Source of the DNA: DASUVM01 sp036378955
Lineage (GTDB): Bacteria; Patescibacteriota; Saccharimonadia; Saccharimonadales; Saccharimonadaceae
DNA: 64,000 bases
Assembly: GCA_036378955.1 (NCBI GenBank)
Contig: DASUVM010000008.1
Location: forward strand, 98,897 to 162,896
Direction of reading: 5' to 3'
Each line of letters starts with the position of its first letter. The first letter of the stretch is position 1. The position numbers and the translations under genes are program-made. This document shows positions 7,555-15,372 of the stretch, piece after piece. Under the pieces are notes generated by a model that saw nothing but the letters and a program-made list of their open reading frames with translations, was not told the DNA's origin and ran no database searches.

Positions 7555-7797
7555 TCAATGTCTGGCTGTCATCATCTCCCAAAATGCTGCTTCATCGGGC
7601 TTATGGGTGGGAAAATGGTTTTGCACGTCATTGCGCAAGGTTTGCTGGCTAAAGCTGCGGAGCGGATCGTGTTCTATAAGGTGGCTTTCCAGTTTTAAGT
7701 AAACATTGGCGAGTTGTTGCTGATCATGCAATGACAGTGGTTGTCCAGGGCCAAGCTTTGCGGTAATAGCGCGCATGGTGTCGAGCACTGTATCCAT
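7555..7797 (-). CDS. Small hypothetical protein
   Basis: An 80-aa soluble, helical protein with no recognised domain. It starts 17 nt after the stop of the membrane gene at 7815-8660 in the same direction, so it is likely the second gene of that unit. No good Shine-Dalgarno is seen. An opposing frame at 7474-7698 overlaps it and looks like a shadow. Confidence 0.45.
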   Translation of the reverse strand: MDTVLDTMRAITAKLGPGQPLSLHDQQQLANVYLKLESHLIEHDPLRSFSQQTLRNDVQNHFPTHKPDEAAFWEMMTARH

Positions 7798-7814
7798 AGA
7801 GCGTATGTCGGATA

Positions 7815-8660
7815 TTAAGCTGGCAACATAGGTAATAACTTCAATAGCGGAAGCGGCATCTCGCGTCTTTCCTTAGATACTTGTTGGTCGCTGATTTTTC
7901 GGAAGGAATACCCAGCAACCACAAACATAATGCTTGCCATTGTGTACAGAAAACCAAGGCCTGGATCGGCTGCCCTAAAGAAGAAGTCGTAGCCCGATCC
8001 TACTGCGTAGGCTGCCCCTAAAACTGCGCAAGATATTGCCAGCCATTTCATTGCTTTGGTATAAGCGGCACCAATGTGTTTGCGAACCAGCAAAGCGAGT
8101 AATGCGCCTGCCCAGGCAAATACTGTACCGGCAACCTCTGCTGCAAAGCCAAATGGTGTAATTGCGGTTTGGGCAAGAGCGCTGATTAGTGCAACAGCCA
8201 CAGCGGTTAGCCAAACCACTAGTGGAGACAGCAAGCGGTTTTGCTTGCCAATAATTTTTGCAAACAAGTACAGGCTTGTGTAGAAAATAATAGCTGCAAT
8301 GGTATTTGGCAGACCGATGCCACCCGCTCTTACCCAGGGACCGTTAAAAATATCGTAGGCAATTAAAAATGGAACCTGCAGCGATACAATGCTTGTTAAA
8401 ACAAGCGCTGCGCAGATTGCGCCGTATAATCGCTGCAGACGCTCTTTAAACGACCGCAATCCAGTAACAAATAGTATTGCTGCGCCAACGTAAAAAACTG
8501 ATTCTAAAATGGCAGTCGCCATTGAGCCTGGGAATTGGCCAGCAGTAATACTAACCGTATGCTCTGGTGCCGGTACAAGCAAAACTCCCGCAATTGGTAA
8601 AACAATTGCCGCTACAATAATGACGAGTAATGTTTTCTTTGCGCTCACGCTGATCGCCAT
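7815..8660 (-). CDS. Multi-pass membrane protein, unknown
   Basis: 281 aa with about eight hydrophobic segments spread over residues 8-255 and a basic cytoplasmic-looking C-terminus containing a Leu/Pro-rich end. No catalytic or transport motif is recognisable. It probably forms a two-gene unit with the 80-aa ORF downstream. Start ATG at 8660, with A/T-rich DNA upstream. Confidence 0.75.
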   Translation of the reverse strand: MAISVSAKKTLLVIIVAAIVLPIAGVLLVPAPEHTVSITAGQFPGSMATAILESVFYVGAAILFVTGLRSFKERLQRLYGAICAALVLTSIVSLQVPFLIAYDIFNGPWVRAGGIGLPNTIAAIIFYTSLYLFAKIIGKQNRLLSPLVVWLTAVAVALISALAQTAITPFGFAAEVAGTVFAWAGALLALLVRKHIGAAYTKAMKWLAISCAVLGAAYAVGSGYDFFFRAADPGLGFLYTMASIMFVVAGYSFRKISDQQVSKERREMPLPLLKLLPMLPA

Positions 8661-8825
8661 GTGTTAATAGTGTTAATATTATGGTAACACAGCGAAATCA
8701 AAAGTAGGTGGCCGTAGCCATACGAATGAAGATCCAGATAGCCAAATCATTGAACCCGATAAGCTATGGCTCAAGTCCTGGTTGTTCACCCGGCGAAGTT
8801 AACTATACAAAGTTATAAAATATTG

Positions 8826-8834
8826 TGCTATAAT
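8826..8834 (+). promoter_or_regulatory. Extended -10 promoter
   Basis: TGCTATAAT (8826-8834) is a perfect extended -10 with no clear -35. It lies 38 nt upstream of the ATG of the 97-aa gene, whose mRNA therefore carries the AGGAG site at 8861-8865. Confidence 0.65.
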
Positions 8835-8872
8835 AATCAAGGCTAAGAGTGTTCTTCGATAGGAGAACGAGT

Positions 8873-9166
8873 ATGGCAGGCTTCGAGTTTCCGAGCCATG
8901 AAGAGATGGGGCGTCAACGCCAGACCGGCGATGACTTTCAGCGCCAGGTTCAAGAACTTTTGGACCAAGCTCGGGAAAGTATGGTCCGTCGTGGACCGAC
9001 TCAAGGCATTTGGGGTTATCTGCGTTTTCCACCCGGCGTTAGCAAGGATATTCAGGAGGCGGTTCGCGATGCCATCAATGCCGTCAACGGCGGCCGTGAT
9101 TGGGATGCAAGACTGTCTACTGATGAGGGAGCGCCTGTACTAGTGGTGTACGGGCGCAAAAATTGA
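8873..9166 (+). CDS. Small hypothetical protein
   Basis: I chose the ATG at 8873 (97 aa) because AGGAG lies seven bases upstream; the in-frame ATG at 8849 precedes this site. The product is hydrophilic, starts MAGFEFPSHEEMGRQRQTGD and ends with a compact strand-like region (PVLVVYGRKN). No domain recognised. It ends before a strong hairpin. Confidence 0.6.
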   Translation: MAGFEFPSHEEMGRQRQTGDDFQRQVQELLDQARESMVRRGPTQGIWGYLRFPPGVSKDIQEAVRDAINAVNGGRDWDARLSTDEGAPVLVVYGRKN

Positions 9167-9205
9167 CAAAAGTTCACCCCGTAACACTCTTTGCCGCATA
9201 ATGTT

Positions 9206-9234
9206 GGAGACCCCAGGTTCAACCTGGGGTCTCC
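9206..9234 (+). terminator. Strong hairpin after the 97-aa gene
   Basis: A perfect 12-bp stem GGAGACCCCAGG/CCTGGGGTCTCC with a 5-nt loop, 40 nt past the stop. It lacks an immediate T-run, so it may be an RNA-stabilising end or a terminator using the T-rich stretch further on. Confidence 0.55.
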
Positions 9235-9285
9235 AGCTCATCCAGAATTAGTTTTTACAGTTGATTTCTTAAATACCACCTATTC

Positions 9286-10686
9286 TTATTTTGACGGAAG
9301 CCACACAAACGCTTCTAAATTGCTTGGTGCTAGCACGGCTTTGACGCGTTGATTGAAATCGCCGATATCTTCGGCCCGAAAAATTCCGCCGCAGCTTTTA
9401 AAATACGCATACACATCGTCGAGAATGTGCAACTCTTCATTGAGCGGTAGCTGTAACCGATCGGCGTCTGGGTTGGCTTCGGGCGCGTCAGACCACAGAG
9501 CATACTGGTGCCCTTGGTCATACCCTTTCAAACTAGCAGGCCCCCTGTTGAGAACCATTCGCTCTAACCCCCGAATAGAGGTATCTACTTGGTAGTCGCC
9601 ATATATGTGGAAACTTTCTAATCGTTGGGCAAGCAGGTTATCAAGATATGGGCCCTTATCTAGTGGTTCCGGCTGCAGGGTAGTATGTCGACTAGTGATG
9701 TGCCAATAGGTCGAGGCTTTTTTGGCCGCCGTTGCTAGCCAATATGTTTCATTGTCGGCGCTATCGGTATTAAAGCCACCTAGAGTAGTGAGAGGGCCCA
9801 GCTGTATAGCCATGCCTGATTCTGGCCGATAGGCGTGGTTGGTACTAGAAGGGAGGTGATCCATCATAAGGCGACGTAAATGCTCGCTGAGATAGAGCAG
9901 TTTGTAGGCGCTGCCATGCTTACTACCGACTTCTTGGGGTGGCATATCCATCACCCCACCTACATAATGCAGTTGGCCATTGACCATTAGCGCTTTGTTG
10001 GCGCGCAAGAGTTCGTCTGCTTCGGGAAGGGCATCGATGCCAAGGCGCGTATCGGCATCGCAAAACAACACTGAGATGTCGTGTGGAATAATATCTCTAG
10101 CCCAAGATTTCATTGCCAGGTGGCCAATACCTAGGTGCGTACGATGACGGACTTTACTGATTTTTCGCCGTACGCCATATCGGTCAATTGCAATTGCGAG
10201 GTCGACGCCAGTTTCAGCTCGAGTAGAGGCCGGAACCATCAGTTTTACCTTATCGGCCATGTCGGCGGCTTCGCTATCGAATTTACCTCGCTCGCGCCGA
10301 TTGTCGGCGGCATAATTAAGCCAGGCCAGCACACAGGTGTGTCGCCCCAGGGCAAGGGCAGTTTCGTTCACTGATGCGAGAGACTCTTCTATGGTATCGA
10401 GCGGTTCACTACTAACGCCAATCGGCATAATAACAGCACTTTCATAACGGCGGCCAGCTACTTGCCCGGCTGAGTGATATATAATTCGCTCGGCACATTC
10501 GTCACTTTCTTTTTTGTGCGTTTGGGCAAAATGACGCAGTCGATTGTGCGTGCTGCGTTGTGAGAGATAGTAGCTTTGCTGGGGGAAGTAGCTGCTGCGT
10601 GCGTGTATCAGTGCTGTATCTACATCTGGCCAGTCATCAGGATCAAAATGCGCCTCTTGCTGAGAGGAGGTGTCATGATATTTCAT
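9286..10686 (-). CDS. Glycosyltransferase-like protein (GT-A fold)
   Basis: 466 aa. From about residue 85 a nucleotide-diphospho-sugar transferase pattern can be followed: the first strand AVIMPIGVSSEPLDTIEESL, a DxD metal site in FCDADTRLG (about residue 208), and an acceptor-loop region with MAIQLGPLTTLGGF and DNETYW. No membrane segments, so it is probably cytosolic or peripheral. The donor and acceptor cannot be deduced. It stands alone between the 97-aa gene and a TrmB-type regulator read the other way; the 138-nt gap may hold divergent promoters. Confidence 0.5.
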   Translation of the reverse strand: MKYHDTSSQQEAHFDPDDWPDVDTALIHARSSYFPQQSYYLSQRSTHNRLRHFAQTHKKESDECAERIIYHSAGQVAGRRYESAVIMPIGVSSEPLDTIEESLASVNETALALGRHTCVLAWLNYAADNRRERGKFDSEAADMADKVKLMVPASTRAETGVDLAIAIDRYGVRRKISKVRHRTHLGIGHLAMKSWARDIIPHDISVLFCDADTRLGIDALPEADELLRANKALMVNGQLHYVGGVMDMPPQEVGSKHGSAYKLLYLSEHLRRLMMDHLPSSTNHAYRPESGMAIQLGPLTTLGGFNTDSADNETYWLATAAKKASTYWHITSRHTTLQPEPLDKGPYLDNLLAQRLESFHIYGDYQVDTSIRGLERMVLNRGPASLKGYDQGHQYALWSDAPEANPDADRLQLPLNEELHILDDVYAYFKSCGGIFRAEDIGDFNQRVKAVLAPSNLEAFVWLPSK

Positions 10687-10787
10687 ATAGATCTACTTGC
10701 CAATGACATTCTTGTATTCCATTCGATAACTGGCTTGTTAAAAGCAATGTCTGAAGTATGCCAAATGAGGCATACGCCATAAAGCTG

Positions 10788-10817
10788 TTGCGTAAGCTTG
10801 CACACTCGTTAGACAAT
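10788..10817 (+). promoter_or_regulatory. Promoter of the TrmB-like regulator, leaderless
   Basis: -35 TTGCGT (10788-10793), an 18-bp spacer, -10 GACAAT (10812-10817). The ATG at 10825 is 7 nt past the hexamer and has no Shine-Dalgarno. Confidence 0.5.
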
Positions 10818-10824
10818 AAAGTAA

Positions 10825-11679
10825 ATGCTCAGCGATATTACACCTATACATACATACCTCGCGAAGCTTGGCTTAGAGCCCGAGATAGCTGATGTCTATC
10901 TGGCGTTACGTGCCCATGGGCCGCAAAGCTTGTTGCAACTTGCGCGTAGCGCAAAAATCGAGCGAACGCGACTCTACCGTTTATTAGACACCTTAACAGA
11001 GAACAACCTCGTAGAAATAGAGGTGCTTTATAAACGTAAGCTATACAAGCCAGCACCCATCGGTAATCTGCAGATTTTGCTTACGCAGCGCAAACAAGAA
11101 GTGCACGACCTGCAAGAGGAGCTGGCTATGCTTCAAGAAATCTACCAGCTGCACTCAATGCATTCCCCGCTAACGCATGTTCAATTCTATCGGGGCGAAG
11201 AAGGTGTGAAACAAATGTTTTGGAACCAAACCAAAGCAAGAGGCGAAAACCTCTCTATTCTGCACGAAAATATGCAAACGCTGGCGAATGCAGTGTTTTT
11301 TGAACGCTGGGCGGCGGACTGTAACGACAAAGGGCTACGGTTCAGAAGTATTGTCGGTGATCATTTCTTGGCAGCGCAGCGCAGCTGGTATAGCAAGCAT
11401 GGTAATGAAAAACTTAAGAAGTGGCGGGGGCGCTATCTGCCCAACGCAATTTTCCCCATCTCGCATTCGATGGTCACCTACGATGACGTTGTGTCGTACT
11501 ACAACTGGAAAAATGGGGAAGTTTTCGGTCTCGAGATATATAACAGCGAGATTGCCGCTACACAGCGGCATGTATTCGACATGCTGTGGAAGCAGGGGCA
11601 ACCTATTCCGGGGCATGGCGAGGCCATTCCAGGAACTGATCAAATTTTTAACCCGGGCATGCGGTATATCTTGCAGTAG
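10825..11679 (+). CDS. TrmB-family transcriptional regulator
   Basis: 284 aa. The N-terminal winged helix (residues 8-75: YLAKLGLEPEIADVYLAL, LARSAKIERTRLYRLLDTL) is the TrmB/sugar-regulator HTH. A coiled-coil linker (about residues 85-110) follows, then an effector domain with VQFYRGEEGVKQMF, a hallmark of these proteins. Such regulators are common in archaea and CPR. The ligand and target genes are unknown; the divergent glycosyltransferase-like gene is a candidate target. Confidence 0.8.
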   Translation: MLSDITPIHTYLAKLGLEPEIADVYLALRAHGPQSLLQLARSAKIERTRLYRLLDTLTENNLVEIEVLYKRKLYKPAPIGNLQILLTQRKQEVHDLQEELAMLQEIYQLHSMHSPLTHVQFYRGEEGVKQMFWNQTKARGENLSILHENMQTLANAVFFERWAADCNDKGLRFRSIVGDHFLAAQRSWYSKHGNEKLKKWRGRYLPNAIFPISHSMVTYDDVVSYYNWKNGEVFGLEIYNSEIAATQRHVFDMLWKQGQPIPGHGEAIPGTDQIFNPGMRYILQ

Positions 11680-11735
11680 AACACTTGCCGAGGAACGGCC
11701 GACGAAGATACGGTCATGATATACTCAAAATATTC

Positions 11736-12275
11736 GTGAAAGCATTAACCCTTATAACCAGTAATGCTGGGAAAGCAAAAGAGTTTGAGCTGCTTTTGGG
11801 TGTTACAGTGCATCACCAAAAGGTTGAATTGCCTGAAGTTCAAGCAACTGCTGTCGCTAAGGTAGCCAAGGCAAAGGCTGAAGCCGCATATCAAGCGCTT
11901 CAAAAACCAGTGTTGGTTGATGATACTGGTCTTTATATAAATGCATGGGGTGAGTTACCGGGTGCACTTATAGCCTGGTTTCTAGACAATATCGGCAATG
12001 AGGGTATTCTTAAGATGCTCGAAGGCTGGGGTGATCGTAGTGCAAGAGTTATGACTGCTCTTGGCTATTGTGATGAAAACGGTTCTCAGGTTTTTATAGG
12101 TGAACTCGCTGGTTCAATAGCAAAAGTAGCGAGGGGTAAGAATGGTTTTGGCTATGATTCAATTTTCATACCTGAGGGTCAGCCAAAAACATTTGCAGAA
12201 ATGACCTCGCAAGAAAAAAATGCCATCTCTATGCGCGCCCAGGCGGCTCATTATTTTCGAGAAGCAATTCTTTAA
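11736..12275 (+). CDS. rdgB: XTP/dITP pyrophosphatase (HAM1/RdgB)
   Basis: I prefer the GTG at 11736 (VKALTLITSNAGKAKEFE), which restores the canonical N-terminus T-x-N-x-x-K; an in-frame ATG at 11685 would overlap the -10 TATACT (11720-11725). The 179-aa product has VDDTGLYI, the GKNGFGYDSIFIPEG region, TFAEMTSQEKN and SMRAQA, all Ham1 signatures. It removes non-canonical purine triphosphates. The leader would be only about 4 nt. Length is near normal. Confidence 0.93.
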   Translation: MKALTLITSNAGKAKEFELLLGVTVHHQKVELPEVQATAVAKVAKAKAEAAYQALQKPVLVDDTGLYINAWGELPGALIAWFLDNIGNEGILKMLEGWGDRSARVMTALGYCDENGSQVFIGELAGSIAKVARGKNGFGYDSIFIPEGQPKTFAEMTSQEKNAISMRAQAAHYFREAIL

Positions 12276-12288
12276 AGCTAATTTATCG

Positions 12289-12294
12289 TATAAT
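12289..12294 (+). promoter_or_regulatory. -10 box for the leader at 12301
   Basis: A perfect TATAAT 14 nt past the rdgB stop, with a poor -35. Transcription should begin near 12301, giving a leader of about 95 nt before the ATG at 12397. Confidence 0.5.
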
Positions 12295-12318
12295 AGCTAC
12301 GCAAGATGCTGTGGAGGG

Positions 12319-12387
12319 TTTCGGTATCCAGAGCTATAGACGTAGCCCTGTGGCACGCATCCTGCCGTTCCTAACGCGGATACGAAA
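12319..12387 (+). promoter_or_regulatory. Structured leader that may hide the ribosome site
   Basis: TTTCGGTATCC (12319-12329) pairs with GGATACGAAA (12378-12387) with one bulged G. The 3' arm runs into the Shine-Dalgarno GAAAGGG (12384-12390) six bases before the ATG. A small inner hairpin GCTA..TAGC lies in the loop. This arrangement could control translation. No known riboswitch is recognised. Confidence 0.4.
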
Positions 12388-12396
12388 GGGTATGCT

Positions 12397-13071
12397 ATGA
12401 ACATGATAGCGGCGCCGCATATCACGAAGGTGGGGTCTGCCTCGGTGGCGTTTCGGGAGCACCTCGACAAGGGAATCGAGATTCTAAAGAGTATCGGGGA
12501 GATATGGGGTGTCTACTCACGCCACTATCACTTTTTGATACCAGCCGGTAAGGTTGTATTCGAAGCGCTGACTGCCGATGGCAAGCTTGACTTGAGCCTG
12601 ATGACAGAGGCCGAGGCGGCGAAGCTCGGACGGCCATCTTGCTGGGGCTTTACCCCTGAAGGTGCGATTGTTGTGCTAAGGTACGCTGACATTAGCCTGC
12701 ATAAGCGGTGCGGTATCGATGCTACCTCTGAAAGCTTTCAGGCAGAGCTTGCCCAGATTGCCCAGGCTTTCGTGGCTGCAGGCTTGCACCGAACCCTAGA
12801 GGTCAATATTGCCGGGCAGCTTTTTCCGCCTGGTGAGGGCGGGGTGACGCTCGAGACCACTGATGAGGCGAATTGTCGCCAGACGGTAGAGATCGTGCCG
12901 CTGACCGATGAGATGACCGAGGTAATCGCTGCCTGCTGGGTTCCCGGTGCCAACGGGCAACCGGTTACGACAGGTTACTGTGCTGGCGGTTGGGAGAACT
13001 CCCCGCATTCAGATCCAGACGACGTTTGGGGTGATGTGGATGACGATAGCGATGATGACACTGGCAAGTAG
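12397..13071 (+). CDS. Hypothetical protein with acidic tail
   Basis: 224 aa, soluble, no signal peptide. The body (residues 1-200) looks like a mixed alpha/beta domain and the C-terminus is a run of Asp/Glu (DPDDVWGDVDDDSDDDTG). AAAGGG precedes the ATG. The preceding leader can fold over this site. No family recognised. The even, higher-GC codon use resembles the other unknown genes at 24851-25711 and 34425-35921. Confidence 0.65.
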   Translation: MNMIAAPHITKVGSASVAFREHLDKGIEILKSIGEIWGVYSRHYHFLIPAGKVVFEALTADGKLDLSLMTEAEAAKLGRPSCWGFTPEGAIVVLRYADISLHKRCGIDATSESFQAELAQIAQAFVAAGLHRTLEVNIAGQLFPPGEGGVTLETTDEANCRQTVEIVPLTDEMTEVIAACWVPGANGQPVTTGYCAGGWENSPHSDPDDVWGDVDDDSDDDTGK

Positions 13072-13515
13072 TAGTGGACGAAGTTATACCTTGGAGGACC
13101 ATTGAATGCCATGCACGGGCGTGAACGTGACACCCTGATTCTTCCTGATTCTAAAAGGGTGGGGTCGTGGCTACGGCAGTAAGCTATACACCTCGACAGA
13201 GCTAGAGGAGACACACGGCTATATGACGAAAACTCTGAAGCAGGGAGGTCTTCCTGGATACGGGATCCACCCGCTGAGCCTTCAAGGTTATGGATGCCGG
13301 TATCCCACTCTGCAGGGGCTATGGCGTAGGGTATGAGGGTGGCGAGACTGTCGTAGTGGATACGCGGTTGGAATGAGGCGCTCACTCGCCACTTGAAGCC
13401 CCGCAATGACAGCTTCTGGCAACCGAAACAGACGCTCGCTTCGGTCGTCGGCGAGATGTGGCCTGACCACCAATGCGGATACGCCGCTGCTGTCGAGTGG
13501 TAGTTCCTTTCAATC
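13072..13515. other. Gene-free stretch with only short ORFs
   Basis: Only short frames are found. One of 23 codons starts at 13112 (MHGRERDTLILPD) and one of 38 codons starts MTKTLKQGGLPGYG at 13223 after GAGGAG. A protein-like stretch (AFKVMDAGIPLCRGYG) in another frame has no start. This may be a decayed gene or an untranslated RNA ending at the hairpin at 13516. A minus-strand frame of 185 codons covers it but lacks protein character. Confidence 0.35.
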
Positions 13516-13551
13516 ACCCCGCTGGCGGCCATACACGGTCGCCGGCGGGGT
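13516..13551 (+). terminator. Large GC-rich hairpin
   Basis: ACCCCGC-TGGCGGCC pairs with GGTCGCCGGCGGGGT around a 6-nt loop, about 14 bp with small mismatches. It probably terminates transcription from the 12.3-13.5 kb unit; the following bases are A/T-rich rather than a clean T-run. Confidence 0.65.
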
Positions 13552-13621
13552 ATTCACTTTATAAAGAATGTTCTTCATAAGAGTTACTTCAGTTCACCGC
13601 AAGACGTTATATAATAATAGT

Positions 13622-14356
13622 GTGACACCGCTTTCTTTCCAGTCGTCTTCACTCCTTTCTTGGGGGGTATTTAAGGGTCGACGAAGAAAATCTGACTCAC
13701 CGTATATTGAAAGTCTTTGGGAGGGAGTGGCGCAAAACGGTGGTATTCATCTCACTGCCGCTGACGCAACGATTGATATTGCATGCCTAAAAAGGAGGGG
13801 TACTACTCACCTGTTTTTATCGGGCCCAGCCAGCAAAGTACAAGTTGAACAGTTTGAGGCAGGAGACGAAGTTTTGACTATTCGGTTACGAACCGGTGTT
13901 TACTTGCCATTTATAGCTGGTGCTAGACTGGCCGATACTGACACATTTCTCCCCAATGCCGGCAGCAAACATTTTTGGCTTCACGGCAGCCGTATTGCCT
14001 TTCCGAACTTCGATAATGCAGAGATATTTATCGAGCAGCTTGCAATGCTGGGTTTGCTGAGCCGGAACATCTCACTAGAAAATGCTCTGGAAAATCGATC
14101 GTCACGCAATAGCATTCGCACCATGCAGCGCCTTAGTTTGGCGACAACTGGCCTGACTATGAGCTGTATTCGTCAAATTAAGCGCGCCGAGCAAGCCAAG
14201 GGCCTGCTTGCTACTAACTATCCTTTCACTCGAGTAGCCTATGACGTCGGCTATAGTAACCCTGGCCATATGACCAACGCGTTCAAGTATTTTTTTGGCC
14301 GCACCCCTAGCGCTCTGCGCAAACTTATACAACAAGACCAGCTAGCCGGGCTTTAA
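13622..14356 (+). CDS. AraC-family transcriptional regulator
   Basis: I prefer the GTG at 13622 (244 aa), which lies 6 nt past -10 TATAAT (13610-13615); an ATG at 13568 lies upstream of this box. The C-terminal 100 residues hold the AraC double HTH, ending with VAYDVGYSNPGHMTNAFKYF-FGRTPSALRK, the family signature. The N-terminal domain resembles the DUF6597-type found in AraC proteins (ARLADTDTFLP in the position of the usual GxRFxPG). It may regulate the DUF1579-like gene 78 nt downstream. Confidence 0.85.
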   Translation: MTPLSFQSSSLLSWGVFKGRRRKSDSPYIESLWEGVAQNGGIHLTAADATIDIACLKRRGTTHLFLSGPASKVQVEQFEAGDEVLTIRLRTGVYLPFIAGARLADTDTFLPNAGSKHFWLHGSRIAFPNFDNAEIFIEQLAMLGLLSRNISLENALENRSSRNSIRTMQRLSLATTGLTMSCIRQIKRAEQAKGLLATNYPFTRVAYDVGYSNPGHMTNAFKYFFGRTPSALRKLIQQDQLAGL

Positions 14357-14434
14357 GCAATATGTCGTTTTTTTATAAGCAAAGCCATCTGGGGCGTGAT
14401 GTAATACTATTGTCAGCAACAAGAAGGAGAACCT

Positions 14435-14896
14435 ATGACACATTTAGACCCAGCATTTAAACCACTCGAAAAACTTATCGGCACATGGGAGTCGAAGGGG
14501 CGAACGCTTGGTGCAACTGAAGATAACATTTTTGCTACAACGACATTTGAGCCGATTCTTGACGGCAAATATATACAAGTGACCAATCACATGACATTTG
14601 ACAGCGAGAATGCCAAACATGTGCATGACAGTATAGAGATTCTCTGGTACGATCCAGAGCGAAAGGTATTTCCTACTTTGGTTTACAGCACGTTAGGCGA
14701 AGGCCCAGGCACCACAATGGAATATACCTGGGAAGCTGATGAAAACGGTACGATTATCAGCCGCGGTGGTGCTGCGATATACCGTGGAACATTCAGCGAA
14801 GACGGTAATGTTCTCACGGGTGGCTGGCGACCAGATGACAGCGGAGACGGCCGTGACGAAGCTTCATACGATTTGACGATGACTCGCGTGAGCTAG
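14435..14896 (+). CDS. DUF1579-like beta-barrel protein
   Basis: A 153-aa lipocalin/nitrobindin-like protein, with LEKLIGTWESKGRTLG at the start and repeated short strands ending in the YDLTMTRVS motif. DUF1579 and related proteins bind small hydrophobic ligands; no enzyme activity is assured. AAGGAG precedes the ATG. It follows the AraC gene and ends in a clear terminator, so the two may be a regulator-target pair. Confidence 0.65.
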   Translation: MTHLDPAFKPLEKLIGTWESKGRTLGATEDNIFATTTFEPILDGKYIQVTNHMTFDSENAKHVHDSIEILWYDPERKVFPTLVYSTLGEGPGTTMEYTWEADENGTIISRGGAAIYRGTFSEDGNVLTGGWRPDDSGDGRDEASYDLTMTRVS

Positions 14897-14914
14897 ACGG
14901 TCGCATAGTGAAGA

Positions 14915-14940
14915 AAGAACACGCAAAATTGCGTGTTCTT
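14915..14940 (+). terminator. Terminator after the DUF1579-like gene
   Basis: A near-perfect dyad AAGAACACGC/GCGTGTTCTT with loop AAAATT, 19 nt past the stop, with a T-rich 3' arm. Confidence 0.75.
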
Positions 14941-15001
14941 CTTGAAAGCTACAATTTGACAGACATGAAGTAGATTCTGGAATGGTAATGTTTTAAGATA
15001 A

Positions 15002-15139
15002 AAGCCCATTGTCACCGGCAGTCTGCTTCCGCAAGGGTCAATTTTGCTGTATATTGGTGTGGCGGCAGTAACACTTGTACTTACTTTTTGCGGCCATATT
15101 ATTGCCGGCGTGGTTTATTCTGCGCCGACCAGCCATTGA
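15002..15139 (+). pseudogene. Possible remnant of a membrane protein
   Basis: A 45-codon frame with no start codon at its beginning reads KPIVTGSLLPQGS, then a 22-residue hydrophobic stretch and GVVYSAPTSH. The strong membrane-helix character suggests the tail of a broken gene, but a short gene using GTG or TTG is possible. The rest of 14941-15196 holds nothing else recognisable. Confidence 0.3.
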
Positions 15140-15196
15140 GTCGGCAGCGCACCACGAGTAATATAGCAAGCACGATTATATCGAAAGTTGGGTTTT

Positions 15197-15301
15197 ATGG
15201 GCGACGAACCTGTGTGTAATTGCACAATAGTAGATTACCGTGATGGCAATGGCCAGCAACGCGTACCAAGCGGCGACTGCCCGGTTCATGGCTCGAACTG
15301 A
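15197..15301 (+). CDS. 34-aa Cys-rich protein, possible zinc ribbon
   Basis: A short frame reading MGDEPVCNCTIVDYRDGNGQ and ending GDCPVHGSN. The CxC...CPVH arrangement could bind a metal. Codon use looks like real coding sequence; the ribosome site (GAAAG) is weak. It is too short to assign by family. Confidence 0.45.
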   Translation: MGDEPVCNCTIVDYRDGNGQQRVPSGDCPVHGSN

Positions 15302-15372
15302 ACAATGAGCCACAAGAGATGAGGGGATGCACCGGCGCAGCTCTCAACTCTTTCTTAACATTTAACAATTAA

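Noticed and set aside
7474..7698. 74-codon plus-strand frame
   Set aside because: Overlaps the minus-strand 80-aa frame that continues an operon; no ribosome site or domain.
7427..7817. GTCGGATATTAA occurring twice (near 7427 and 7807)
   Set aside because: Only 12 nt with no extended similarity; probably chance.
12975..13532. 185-codon minus-strand frame
   Set aside because: No ribosome site, overlaps the end of the plus-strand gene, and has a low-complexity, non-protein look; treated as chance.
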